Assembly: GCF_045689235.1 (NCBI RefSeq)
Contig: NZ_CP136864.1
Location: 1,488,001-1,552,000 of the forward strand
Length of the DNA: 64,000 nucleotides
Reading direction: 5' to 3'
Origin: Congregibacter variabilis
GTDB lineage: Bacteria > Pseudomonadota > Gammaproteobacteria > Pseudomonadales > Halieaceae
The notes below the pieces were generated by a model, which saw nothing but the letters and a program-made list of their open reading frames with translations, made no database searches and had not been told where the DNA came from. Of this stretch, positions 19,379 through 28,444 are shown piece by piece. A program made the position numbers and the translations under genes. Every line of letters begins with the position of its first letter. Position 1 is the first letter of the stretch.

Positions 19379-22300
19379 TCACGGCTTAGACAGCACCTCG
19401 ATGTTCTGCTGCGCAACCAACTTGTTGATCATGGGCAAGCGGGCGTTCAGTAGTTGCTCAAGGGCTATGACCTCTTCGTCTATTTGCGCTGAAACCTCTT
19501 GCCGGTAAGCCTGGGCTTCGTCCGTGGGCGGGTAATCCCCCGAGGCGGCGTGCGTCGCAAGATAGGCCAAACGGTTATTGAGTTTGATACCGAAGTTCAA
19601 TGGATCCTGGTAGGCCTCATTGCGAGTCTCGTGAATATTATTCTCAATCACGGTCATCTCTTCGTCCAGACTCACTAATGCAGCCACAATAGACTCAGCC
19701 TCAGCATCGCCCTTGAGTTTGCCCTGCATGTAGTCAAGGTCCGCGCGCAGCTTACGGATGTCGAGCACCGCCTGATTTGCCTCAGACAGCTTATCCCGCA
19801 CCGCCATGAGAAAATCAAACTGGGCTTGCAGATCAGCCAAAGAGCTGTGGACTCTGGGATCCTTGAGTATCTCAAAACCCTGCTCCACGCTCTGGCCATT
19901 AACAGTCAAGCGCGCGCGGTAAGCTCCGGGGACTGCCTTGGGTCCTTTGGTATTGGCTGAGTAAAGGATGATTCCATCAAACGATACGGCATCCGGGTAA
20001 CGCATATCCCAGACAAAGAGATTCGCGCCTTCTTTGGCATCCAGCTTAAGATCGCTTTCCTCTTCTTCGTCGTCGCTAAGAGCATCCGTTGAAAAGCGCT
20101 TGATGACAGTGCCGTCATTCTCTAGAAGCTCCAGACTGACAACATCAGAGTCTTCTACTGCCTCACTCAAGTAGTAGTAAAACAAGACTCCCGCGGCATG
20201 GTTCTCACCTTCAAGCAAAGGATTTCGCTCACCGCGGCCACCCTGATGAATACGATAACTCGGCTTGGGTTCATACAGATAAAAATCAGCATTCACGACG
20301 CTCTTATCAAGCTGATGAAGCGGTGAAAGGTCGTCGATAATCCAGAAGCTGCGACCCTGCGTCGCTACGATAAGGTTTCGATCGCGCACCTGCAGGTCAG
20401 TGATAGGCACCTCGGGAAGATTTAACTGAAAAGGCTGCCAGCGTTTACCATCATCAAAGGACACATACATGCCGTACTCCGTCCCGGCGTACAGCAGGCC
20501 TGCTCGATCCGGGTCAGCACGCAGCACCCGCGTAAAGTGCAGCGGCGCTATACCATTGGTAATTTTCGTCCAACTCTTTCCATAGTTTGTCGTCTTGTAC
20601 ATATACGGGGCAAAATCGCCGGACTTGTACATGGTTCCCGCTACGTAGGCGCCACCGGGCTGCGTGGGGTGTACATCAATGGAATTCCACATCAACATCT
20701 TCGGCGCCTTGGGTGGCGTGACCTCTTGCCAGCTGTCGCCGCCATCTCTCGTCACATGGATAAGCCCATCGTCTGAACCTGTCCACAGCACACCCTCTTC
20801 ATAGGGACTCTCGTTGGCTGTCAGAATGTTCGCGTAAAACTCGACACCGGTGTTGTCCTGAGTAATGGGTCCGCCCGAAGACACCAGTGTCTCGGGAATC
20901 GCTCGCGTCAAATCCGGACTGATGGTTTGCCAGTTCTGCCCCTCTGTCATTGACACGTGCACCTGATTGGAAAAGGCATACAACTTGTCGGAATCATGAT
21001 GCGAGAAGAAGGTCGGGAAGTTCCAATTGAAGCGGTACTTCATCACTTCAACACCGGAGCCGGCGGGATTCAGCGGCCAGGGATTGATAGAGCGCTGCTG
21101 ATTATTCGCATGATTGAAGCGGTACATATAGCCTTTGTAAGTACCACCATAAATGATGTCATTGTCATCCGGATCGATGGCGTGATAAGCACTCTCACCG
21201 CCGGTAGTGACCTCCCAGTCCTTTTCGGTGATTGCGACACCGTCGCTGCGATGCGGAATGCGAATAGACGAGTTGTCCTGCTGCGCACCATAAATGCGGT
21301 AGGGAAAATGATCGTCTGTGGCGATGCGGTAAAACTGTGCAGTAGGCTGATTGTGATACGTGGTCCAGCTGTCTCCTGCGTCCGTGGTGATCTGAGCACC
21401 GCCATCATCGGCAATGATCATGCGCTCATTATCATTGGGGTCGACCCAGAGGTCGTGATGATCACCGTGAGGCGCATTTCGCAAACTAAAGGTCTTACCG
21501 CCATCAGTAGAGGTGGCGTAAGACACATTCATCACATAGACCTTATTCTCGTCTTGAGAGTCGGCAATAATCCGGCTGTAATACCAGGCTCTAGATCGCA
21601 GCGCCCGATCACTATTAACCTTCTCCCAGTTTTCTCCAGCGTCATCGGAACGGAAGACGCCACCATCCTCGGCTTCGATAATCGCCCAGACCCGGTCTGT
21701 ATTCGCAGGAGAAACCGTTACGCCAATAATGCCTCGGGGCGCTGCCGGCATATTGGGCAGATCCGTAAGCTTCGTCCAGGTCGCGCCAGAATCGCTACTT
21801 TTCCATAGATCCGAACCTGGGCCGCCGCTCGAAAGGCTATAAGGAGTGCGGTGCACGTTCCAGGTACTTGCATAGAGTATTCGCGGATTACCCGGGTTAA
21901 AAGTCAGATCCACCGCGCCGGCATCTTCATTAGCAAAAAGAATCTTGTCCCAGCTCGTGCCGCCATTGCTGCTCTTATAGACGCCTCGCTCCTGACTGGA
22001 CTGCCAGAGGTCACCCATGGCGGCAACGTATACCGTGTCTGGGTCTGTAGGATGAATTCGAATACGGCCGATGTGACGGGTGTCTTTGAGGCCTACAAAA
22101 GTCCAGGTTTTTCCTGCATCCGTGGATTTCCAGACACCAAAGTTCGAAGACACATTACCGCGGATAGTTTTTTCACCCAGCCCCACGTAGACAACATTAG
22201 GGTCAGACTCAGAGACAGCAACCGAACCTACCGAACCACCAAAGTACCCATCGGATACATTCGCCCAGGTATTACCACCATCAAGCGACTTCCAAACGCC

Positions 22301-22525
22301 GCCGCCAACAGAACCGAAGTAGTAAGTGTCCCGGTCACCAGGGACACCGGTTACAGTGCCCGAGCGGCCCCCACGATAAGGACCAATGAGGCGGTATTCC
22401 ATGGCATCGAAGAGCTCGGTGTCGTAGGCCGCAGTATCCTTATCAGACTGTGCCAAGCTTTGCGCCGACAGCATAAAAAAGAATGGCAGGAGAATAACTA
22501 AAGATAATTTTTGACGTATTTTCAC
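19379..22525 (-). CDS. secreted BNR/VPS10-like beta-propeller protein (paralogue 2)
   Basis: About 1048 residues from a GTG at 22525, giving a signal peptide KLSLVILLPFFFMLSAQSLAQ; a TTG nine codons upstream is also in frame. It has the same architecture as the protein at 13163: a start like EYRLIGPYRGGRSG, then repeated Asp-boxes (SLDGGNTW, STDAGKTW, SSNGGTSW and others), then a long mixed tail with a coiled helical C-terminus. The family is found in many marine bacteria, often near peptidases. Function unproven; binding or trimming of polymers or peptides outside the cell is the common guess. Confidence 0.82.
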   Translation of the reverse strand: MKIRQKLSLVILLPFFFMLSAQSLAQSDKDTAAYDTELFDAMEYRLIGPYRGGRSGTVTGVPGDRDTYYFGSVGGGVWKSLDGGNTWANVSDGYFGGSVGSVAVSESDPNVVYVGLGEKTIRGNVSSNFGVWKSTDAGKTWTFVGLKDTRHIGRIRIHPTDPDTVYVAAMGDLWQSSQERGVYKSSNGGTSWDKILFANEDAGAVDLTFNPGNPRILYASTWNVHRTPYSLSSGGPGSDLWKSSDSGATWTKLTDLPNMPAAPRGIIGVTVSPANTDRVWAIIEAEDGGVFRSDDAGENWEKVNSDRALRSRAWYYSRIIADSQDENKVYVMNVSYATSTDGGKTFSLRNAPHGDHHDLWVDPNDNERMIIADDGGAQITTDAGDSWTTYHNQPTAQFYRIATDDHFPYRIYGAQQDNSSIRIPHRSDGVAITEKDWEVTTGGESAYHAIDPDDNDIIYGGTYKGYMYRFNHANNQQRSINPWPLNPAGSGVEVMKYRFNWNFPTFFSHHDSDKLYAFSNQVHVSMTEGQNWQTISPDLTRAIPETLVSSGGPITQDNTGVEFYANILTANESPYEEGVLWTGSDDGLIHVTRDGGDSWQEVTPPKAPKMLMWNSIDVHPTQPGGAYVAGTMYKSGDFAPYMYKTTNYGKSWTKITNGIAPLHFTRVLRADPDRAGLLYAGTEYGMYVSFDDGKRWQPFQLNLPEVPITDLQVRDRNLIVATQGRSFWIIDDLSPLHQLDKSVVNADFYLYEPKPSYRIHQGGRGERNPLLEGENHAAGVLFYYYLSEAVEDSDVVSLELLENDGTVIKRFSTDALSDDEEEESDLKLDAKEGANLFVWDMRYPDAVSFDGIILYSANTKGPKAVPGAYRARLTVNGQSVEQGFEILKDPRVHSSLADLQAQFDFLMAVRDKLSEANQAVLDIRKLRADLDYMQGKLKGDAEAESIVAALVSLDEEMTVIENNIHETRNEAYQDPLNFGIKLNNRLAYLATHAASGDYPPTDEAQAYRQEVSAQIDEEVIALEQLLNARLPMINKLVAQQNIEVLSKP

Positions 22526-22682
22526 GAATACAGACCACTCAGGTATTAGCAAATAAAAGTGGCCCTACCGTAGATTAATTGTCAGAGCAGTTCAAACAGT
22601 TATCAATGGATACACTTGACGCTTCTTTATATGCTCAATGATGCTAGAGTCCGCGCCCCCGGATTAGGAGCAAACAATCGAC

Positions 22683-23915
22683 ATGAAGCGCGTTCACGAA
22701 ATCGTCAATCCAGTGGTCATGGGCAACGAAGAATCCATGTACGAGTTATTTGCGCATCTTCGTGACGAAGAGCCAGTCGCCTATTTTGACCATCCGGATT
22801 TCGAGCCCTTCTGGGTGCTGACGCGGCACCAGGACATAAAGCACGTTAGTCAGAAAAACGACGTCTTCATTAATAACCCAAGAACGATCATCGTGCAGCG
22901 CGCCTTTGAGCAAATGCTGCTGGAGCAATTTGGCACCCGCAACGGCCTCGAAACGCTGATCCATATGGACAACCCTAAGCATCGTGAACTGCGCGGCGTC
23001 ACTCGAGAATGGTTTAAGCCCTCGCCCATTGGGCGGCTCACACCCATGATCGAGAGCATCGCCAAAGAGCATGTGGACAAGATGCAGGCTCTGGGTGGTA
23101 CCTGCGATTTTGTGAGTGATATTTCCTTGCACTATCCCTTACGCGTGATCATGTCGATCATCGGCGTGGAACCTGAAGAAGAAGGCATGATGCTCAAACT
23201 GACTCAGGAGCTCTTTGGCAGCGAGGACCCCGAGCAGGGTCGTGGCGGTGATCTCAGTGACCGAATGTCAGTGCTTATGGACTTCTTTGCTTACTTTAAA
23301 AACGTGGTAGAAGATCGAAAGAAAAACCCCAGTGACGATCTCGCATCGGTGCTGGCTAATGCCATGGTCGGTGGCAAACCCATGGAAGAACTGGATCAGA
23401 TCAGCTACTTCATTATCACCGCCACCGCCGGGCACGATACGACCTCGGCAACTATTGGAGGCGGTCTTAAAGCGCTGATGGAGTTCCCTGACCAACTACG
23501 CAAACTGCAAGAAGATCCAAGCCTTTTAAAAAGCGCCGCAAAAGAAATGATCCGCTGGGTATCTCCCGTGCGACACATGATGCGCACCTGTACCGAAGAT
23601 GTGGAGTTCCACGGTCAAAAAGTCCGCAGCGGAGAAAGCCTGGCGCTGTGGTATCCCTCGGCGAACCGCGACGCTCGTGCTATTGCGAACCCCGACAGCT
23701 TTGACGTTACTCGGGACAACCGTGAGCAGCTCGCCTTTGGCTATGGTGGCCACATGTGTCTGGGCCAGCATCTAGCCGTTCTTGAGGTGGAGTGTTTTTT
23801 CCGCGAATTGCTTCCGCGACTGGAGTCCATTGAGCTTGCGGGTGACCCCCAATGGGTACGAGCTGTTTTTGTCGGGGGCCTCAAATCACTGCCGGTGCGC
23901 TATAAACTCAATTAG
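22683..23915 (+). CDS. cytochrome P450 monooxygenase
   Basis: A 410-residue soluble bacterial P450 of full length. The I-helix oxygen-activation motif is AGHDTTS (near residue 252), and the K-helix ExxR is in KEMIRWVSP (near 290). The heme loop is FGYGGHMCLG, with the cysteine thiolate near residue 358. There is no membrane anchor. No ferredoxin or ferredoxin reductase gene is adjacent, so electrons must come from partners elsewhere. The substrate is unknown; related enzymes hydroxylate terpenes, steroids or fatty acids. It is divergent from the propeller gene and convergent with the DUF900 pair. Confidence 0.93.
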   Translation: MKRVHEIVNPVVMGNEESMYELFAHLRDEEPVAYFDHPDFEPFWVLTRHQDIKHVSQKNDVFINNPRTIIVQRAFEQMLLEQFGTRNGLETLIHMDNPKHRELRGVTREWFKPSPIGRLTPMIESIAKEHVDKMQALGGTCDFVSDISLHYPLRVIMSIIGVEPEEEGMMLKLTQELFGSEDPEQGRGGDLSDRMSVLMDFFAYFKNVVEDRKKNPSDDLASVLANAMVGGKPMEELDQISYFIITATAGHDTTSATIGGGLKALMEFPDQLRKLQEDPSLLKSAAKEMIRWVSPVRHMMRTCTEDVEFHGQKVRSGESLALWYPSANRDARAIANPDSFDVTRDNREQLAFGYGGHMCLGQHLAVLEVECFFRELLPRLESIELAGDPQWVRAVFVGGLKSLPVRYKLN

Positions 23916-23986
23916 AAGAGGAGGAGCGGAACGCCTGCCATGACCGCTTTGGGCCCTAGGCTGTGTTACGGCGCTGCGCCCGGGTT

Positions 23987-24916
23987 TTAGTGGCCACTGG
24001 CAACGGGATCTTTCATTAATATTAGCTTGAGAATCTCACCCACTCGATCACTCTCCAGATGATACAGATGACCACCGAATCCCAGGTCCTCAAATCCACT
24101 GACATCGACCACCTCGACACCGGCAGCCACAAAGTCGCTAGCCTGCCCCAGCCGCTCACCCAAATTCACAGCCTGCGAAAGCATCAGCAGCCGGTCTGAC
24201 TCAGACACAATCACGGAAATACTCTTAACACGCTGTTGCAGCACGGGCAGCGCATCGATAAACCTTTCACGATCAATGTCCGGTGCTATAAGAATCAGAT
24301 CCTCAAACTTCTGGTTTTGCGATGGAGCCGCAATAGCATCCAATGCCAGACGAGAACCCATGCTGTGGGCGACGATCTTGATTTTGTCGTAGCCATAGCG
24401 CTCGCCAAGGGCATCAAGACGTTCCATTATCGCTGGCAGGCTCTCAGCGATGCGTCGCTCGTCCTTCCAGTAGGTGACTACTGTGGTGCTGGCTGGCCAG
24501 CTGAAAAGCAGTATCCGACCCAAAAAACCCGTGCGGTAGGCTAGTACAGCGGCATCTCTACAGGCGCGTTCCAGGTCTGTATTGTAGCCGTGCACATAAA
24601 CGAGAATTCCCGCAGCCGAATTGCTGTCAAAACCCGTCATCACCTCGTCAAAGGTGCGAGGCCCCCGGGAGACATTGTTAGCCTCAAGACTCTCACCGTC
24701 GAACAGGTCGACTCGACACTCTCCACCGGACACCTCGCCCACATCTGTGGAATACTTAATCTCGCCACCAACATTTTCCGAGAAGCCGCGGGTGGTTAAG
24801 TACGGGATAACAGCCCTAGCGTTCGCCTTATCTGGCAGGTTTCCGCAAGCCCCAAAGAGCGATAGAAACACTCCCATCAGTGCCCAGATCAAGCAAGAGG
24901 GCTGCTTGCCAGTCAC
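23987..24916 (-). CDS. DUF900 alpha/beta-hydrolase lipoprotein (copy A)
   Basis: A 309-residue alpha/beta hydrolase of the DUF900 family. The N-terminus (ALMGVFLSLFGAC) contains a lipobox. The oxyanion region YVHGYN (near residue 115), the LFSWPA strand and the nucleophile elbow AHSMGSRLA (near 185-193) are intact. Later DxD and a C-terminal GHLYH give plausible Asp and His of the triad. It lies seven bases downstream of a second DUF900 gene and is surely co-transcribed with it. The family has no assigned substrate; a lipid or peptidoglycan esterase is possible. Confidence 0.85.
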   Translation of the reverse strand: MTGKQPSCLIWALMGVFLSLFGACGNLPDKANARAVIPYLTTRGFSENVGGEIKYSTDVGEVSGGECRVDLFDGESLEANNVSRGPRTFDEVMTGFDSNSAAGILVYVHGYNTDLERACRDAAVLAYRTGFLGRILLFSWPASTTVVTYWKDERRIAESLPAIMERLDALGERYGYDKIKIVAHSMGSRLALDAIAAPSQNQKFEDLILIAPDIDRERFIDALPVLQQRVKSISVIVSESDRLLMLSQAVNLGERLGQASDFVAAGVEVVDVSGFEDLGFGGHLYHLESDRVGEILKLILMKDPVASGH

Positions 24917-24923
24917 TTGGTAA

Positions 24924-26225
24924 TCACTGGCCGTTCACCTCCTGTAAACGCAGCTGCTTCAGATTTAGCGAGTTGCGCAGTCGCTCGGGATAATCACTTG
25001 GGATACTCCACAGCAAGTTGTTCTCGGTGGGAGCAAGACCTCTCTGCTGCGGCGCATAATCGCTTCGAACAGCGAGAACGACGTCTGTGCTGGCCCAAGG
25101 ATGATCAAACCAGTAGCGGTGCCCGGTAATATCAAACCCGCGTCCTTCCCAATCCCGAGATACGTCCACCACCTCCAGTCGATCAGCTGTCATCACAATC
25201 TGTTGCTGCTCTTCAGTGAGGTCGTTTGTCCGCTGTCCAATACGTGCACCGCCGCCCATGAACATCTTCGCCATATCCAGCGCACCATCCTTTGAAGAGA
25301 CCGTGACGACCGTCCGCGACACCAGGTCATTAATTGCAGGAAGAGCATCAACAAATTCTGAAGTAGGCACATCCGCTGCGGCGTAGTACACAGTGCCCAG
25401 GCGGAACTTCTCGCGCAGGTCTACACCCTCCCGGGCGTGCCGGTCGTACAGAGCCTGAAGAGCAGATGTCACGACACGACCACCCGCACTCCAGCACACT
25501 ATATGAATACGCCTGGCCACTGACTCTCGCGAAAGCTCCTCAATGAGGGAGGTGAGCGCCGGTGCGGCTCGATAGGCGCGGCGAACATCGCCGCCGCCGC
25601 CGTAAGCAATTATGTTCTGTCGCGTGGGCCATGAAAACGCCAAAGACGTCATATCTCGTCCCATAAAGTGATCAAGCTGAGCCGCAAACGCATTGGCGTT
25701 GTAAAAGTTCACCTTGGCACCGTGCACGTAGATCAGCAGATCATCATCTCTTGACGCCTCGATAGACGAATTCATATCGTTCATCAGCCAGGCCATGGCA
25801 CCAGACTCATCGGACGACGGGGTCTCATCGGTAGATGGCGAAAAACGCCCGATCTCCACGAGCCCGGAAATCGATAAATCCACCGTGGTGTCACGGCTGT
25901 CCTGTTGAGAATAATGACTGAGGTCTGACCAGGACAATTGTGGTGCACCAAAACCCACAAGCGTCATTCCCACCGACATTTTTTCGCCTTCTAAATTGCC
26001 GTAATCAAGCCTTTGAAGATCATCCTCTCTCTGCCGCGTAGTAGCGTAGTAAACGCGTCGAGGCGTCCAGCGCTTTTCCTCGGGTATATGCTCCATGGGG
26101 CTAAACCCAAGCTCGGAAAAAACCACCGGAGTCGGCATCAGTGGCTGCACGGCAGGCCCCGAACATGCTGCCAGCAGTAGACCGAGAATGCCTGCCAGGA
26201 AGTTTCGTTTTATCAGGTGCATCAT
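24924..26225 (-). CDS. DUF900 alpha/beta-hydrolase lipoprotein (copy B)
   Basis: About 433 residues from the ATG at 26225, which places a lipobox (GLLLAAC) at the end of a short signal; the open frame extends 16 codons upstream without benefit. It has the family YVHGAK oxyanion loop (near residue 205), SFAWPT-like strand LAFSWPT and nucleophile elbow CWSAGG (near 270). It is longer than copy A, with an extra N-terminal region containing VYYATTRQR, a DUF900 hallmark. The two tandem copies are diverged paralogues, so likely not a recent duplication. Confidence 0.83.
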   Translation of the reverse strand: MMHLIKRNFLAGILGLLLAACSGPAVQPLMPTPVVFSELGFSPMEHIPEEKRWTPRRVYYATTRQREDDLQRLDYGNLEGEKMSVGMTLVGFGAPQLSWSDLSHYSQQDSRDTTVDLSISGLVEIGRFSPSTDETPSSDESGAMAWLMNDMNSSIEASRDDDLLIYVHGAKVNFYNANAFAAQLDHFMGRDMTSLAFSWPTRQNIIAYGGGGDVRRAYRAAPALTSLIEELSRESVARRIHIVCWSAGGRVVTSALQALYDRHAREGVDLREKFRLGTVYYAAADVPTSEFVDALPAINDLVSRTVVTVSSKDGALDMAKMFMGGGARIGQRTNDLTEEQQQIVMTADRLEVVDVSRDWEGRGFDITGHRYWFDHPWASTDVVLAVRSDYAPQQRGLAPTENNLLWSIPSDYPERLRNSLNLKQLRLQEVNGQ

Positions 26226-26354
26226 TGTCTCGTACCTTGCGTATTTTATTACCTGGTTGTTTATGCCATTCATCGCGTCGCCCAGATCGCCGCCAAGTCG
26301 CTGTTTAGATTACAAAACCCGATATTAGCAGCGCAAGGTCGTTAAGATAGACCC

Positions 26355-27050
26355 ATGCCACGCCTGGACAAACATATTAGTAACCATATCCGTTCTTCGC
26401 GAAGATCCGTTCGCCTGATGCTGGCACAAGGACGCATCATCGTCGATGGCGTCGTGGCCAGCGACATCGCACAAACCATCGATAAATTTAGCCGCATAAA
26501 GATTGATGGCCAGTGGACACAAAACAATACAGCTCACTACCTGTTGCTCAACAAACCGCAGGGTGTGATTTGCGCCACAAAAGACCCAAAGCATCGAACC
26601 GTACTCGATTTGCTTGAGCTGCCCTATAAAGAGCAACTGCATATTGTCGGCCGTCTGGACTACAACTCAACGGGGCTGGTGTTGCTCACCAACGATGGGC
26701 AGTGGTCGAGGAAGCTATCCCACCCCGACAGCAGGCTCATCAAGCGCTACCGTGTAACCACGGAACAAACCATCACCGAACACTACGTAGAAGCCTTCCA
26801 GCGGGGTATGTACTTTGGCTTTGAGGGAATAACCACGCGCCCGGTGACACTCACGATTCTGGATGAGAGAACGGCCGAAGTCGGTCTAAGCGAAGGCAGG
26901 TACCATCAAATCAAGCGAATGTTTGGCCGCTTTAATAACAAGGTACTAAGCATCCATCGCTTTGCCGTTGGTCGCTATGAGCTGGGTGATTTGGGCTGTG
27001 GAGAATACAGGAGCATCGCGCCAAATGACGCAGCGTGCTTTACTGATTAG
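26355..27050 (+). CDS. rsuA: 16S rRNA pseudouridine synthase, RsuA/RluF type
   Basis: A 231-residue pseudouridine synthase. An N-terminal S4 RNA-binding domain (RLDKHISNH...GRIIVDG, residues 3-45) precedes the catalytic domain. The active-site motif GRLDYNSTG (near residue 98) supplies the catalytic Asp, and GRYHQIKRMF (near 180) is the KxxL-like RNA-binding strand. Length and layout match RsuA, which modifies U516 of 16S rRNA; RluE/RluF-like specificity cannot be excluded by eye. Its end overlaps the convergent DUF5329 gene by 11 bases. Confidence 0.85.
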   Translation: MPRLDKHISNHIRSSRRSVRLMLAQGRIIVDGVVASDIAQTIDKFSRIKIDGQWTQNNTAHYLLLNKPQGVICATKDPKHRTVLDLLELPYKEQLHIVGRLDYNSTGLVLLTNDGQWSRKLSHPDSRLIKRYRVTTEQTITEHYVEAFQRGMYFGFEGITTRPVTLTILDERTAEVGLSEGRYHQIKRMFGRFNNKVLSIHRFAVGRYELGDLGCGEYRSIAPNDAACFTD

Positions 27051-27405
27051 CGGCACGGTAGTCCTCAAGTTGCGCGCTCAGCCAATCCTTTGATCGGTGA
27101 TCCCCTGAATCCGGACAGTTAATAAAATACGGTTTCCCGGACCATGAACTCTCGCTGGCCAGGCGATCAATAAACTTCTCGGCACTGGTGGCGTAGCGCT
27201 TTCCTCGACGGTACTTGAGTCGAAGATGATCCGCCGCATCATCCGCAGCATGCTCTTTTCCGTTTCTCACAAACACGCAGGCACTACTTTCAACGCTGCC
27301 GATCAAAAAATTAATCTCCTCCTCTGCAACGTCGGCGACAGCGATCATGCTCAAGCCCACCGCTAGCGCAAAAAGAAAAGCCTTTTGAAATAACTTAAAA
27401 AACAT
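27040..27405 (-). CDS. DUF5329-like exported protein
   Basis: A 121-residue protein with an N-terminal hydrophobic signal (FALAVGLSMIAVADVA). The conserved core is INFLIGSVESSACVFVRNGKEH reduced to FxRNG, then HLRLKYRRG, FIDRLASESSWSGKPY and a C-terminal WLxxxLxxYR. This matches DUF5329, a periplasmic family of unknown function with two conserved cysteines. Its 5' leader is a run of GGATTT hexamers placed where the ribosome-binding site should be. Confidence 0.8.
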   Translation of the reverse strand: MFFKLFQKAFLFALAVGLSMIAVADVAEEEINFLIGSVESSACVFVRNGKEHAADDAADHLRLKYRRGKRYATSAEKFIDRLASESSWSGKPYFINCPDSGDHRSKDWLSAQLEDYRAANQ

Positions 27406-27410
27406 GAGAA

Positions 27411-27440
27411 AAATCTAAATCCAAATCCAAATCCAAATCC
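27411..27440. repeat. hexanucleotide tandem repeat (AAATCC)5
   Basis: Four perfect copies of AAATCC (27417-27440), preceded by one copy with a single change (AAATCT, 27411-27416). On the coding strand of the DUF5329 gene this reads as repeated GGATTT between 6 and 35 bases upstream of the ATG. Each unit offers a GGA that could act as a weak ribosome-binding site. Confidence 0.9.
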
Positions 27441-27455
27441 AAAGATGACTGCAGC

Positions 27456-28328
27456 TCACTGGCTTAGCGCAAATGAAACCGTCATGGGGTTATGATCCGA
27501 AGAACTCACGTCAAAAACCACGGCCTCTTCAACGGACAATCCTCGGGTAAAAATATGATCCAGGGGCATTCCAAAAACAGTCTTTCGTAAGTCATTGGCG
27601 AACTTTACCGTCTGCAGCCCCAGACTCTGCATAGATGTCAGCAGCGCCTGCTGTCGCCCTCGTCGCCAGGTGTTCAAATCGCCAGAAACAATAACAGGCC
27701 CTTGATGATCCGACAGCAAATCTGCTATCTCGTTCAACTGAGCGTGGTAGCTAAGCAAACCGAAGCTGAAGTTCACGGCATGGATATTGACCACCATTAA
27801 CTCATGCTCCGTGTTACTCAGGGCGTAGCGAGTTACGTTCGTGGATTTAGGGGTACCCAACCAGGGCTCCACCGCACCGAGCCGACAGTGTTGCACGGGC
27901 CGTACCTCACTAAAGGTCACCACACCCGTAATGTCATCCTTGTTGATATACCCGGGCGAAAAAGCGGCGAAGGGGGTTTTCTCAACATGCGTCGGCAGAT
28001 CCATACTGAACGCTGCCTCCTGCAATAAAACCAGGCTCGTCCCCTTCGAAAGACGCTGAAGATCGAGCGCCCAGCCCTGCTCTTCGCCCTTCTTTATGTT
28101 CCAGTTCAAAATTTTGATATTAGACGAGTCAATCGCCGCACTGGACACGGGTCTGCTCAAGGCTAACGATTCCCGGCATTGGTCGGCGCTCACCAGCGGC
28201 GCCAACTGCAAGCCCTGAAACTCCCTTAGCTCATTAACAGATTCGATAGGACCGCCTTGCGTGCTCGAACAAGCAATGGAGAGAACGGCGCTGAAGAACA
28301 AATACGTAAATCTAACAACGAAAATCAT
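27456..28328 (-). CDS. endonuclease/exonuclease/phosphatase-fold exported protein
   Basis: A 290-residue EEP-fold hydrolase. The N-terminus is hydrophobic with a lipobox-like ACSS, so it is probably exported. The metal and catalytic motifs are all present: LNWNIKKG (near residue 72), LLQEA (near 95), the GDLNTWR loop (near 215) and the final SSDHNP (near 278). The family covers nucleases, sphingomyelinases and inositol phosphatases; the periplasmic location favours scavenging of nucleic acid or phosphate esters. It starts 27456 just downstream of the hexamer repeat region and is on the same strand as DUF5329. Confidence 0.85.
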   Translation of the reverse strand: MIFVVRFTYLFFSAVLSIACSSTQGGPIESVNELREFQGLQLAPLVSADQCRESLALSRPVSSAAIDSSNIKILNWNIKKGEEQGWALDLQRLSKGTSLVLLQEAAFSMDLPTHVEKTPFAAFSPGYINKDDITGVVTFSEVRPVQHCRLGAVEPWLGTPKSTNVTRYALSNTEHELMVVNIHAVNFSFGLLSYHAQLNEIADLLSDHQGPVIVSGDLNTWRRGRQQALLTSMQSLGLQTVKFANDLRKTVFGMPLDHIFTRGLSVEEAVVFDVSSSDHNPMTVSFALSQ

Positions 28329-28359
28329 AAGTCAAACTGAACCCTGACTAAAGGACCCC

Positions 28360-28400
28360 AGGCGCGATCCGCGCCTCTTCGGCTGAAAACCCGAAAGAGG
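28360..28400. other. two overlapping alternative hairpins
   Basis: AGGCGCG-ATC-CGCGCCT (28360-28376) overlaps CCTCTTCGG pairing with CCGAAAGAGG (28374-28400), so both cannot form fully together. They lie between the AbgB-like gene stop and the EEP gene start. There is no strong T run, so they may be a weak terminator or simply structured spacer. Confidence 0.4.
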
Positions 28401-28444
28401 CTAAATCTCGGTTCTCGCCGGCTGACGCCGTGACCCAAGAGGCA

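Noticed and set aside
20957..22501. Long plus-strand frames opposite the second propeller gene
   Set aside because: They are antisense shadows of the repeat-rich propeller coding sequence and carry no domain.
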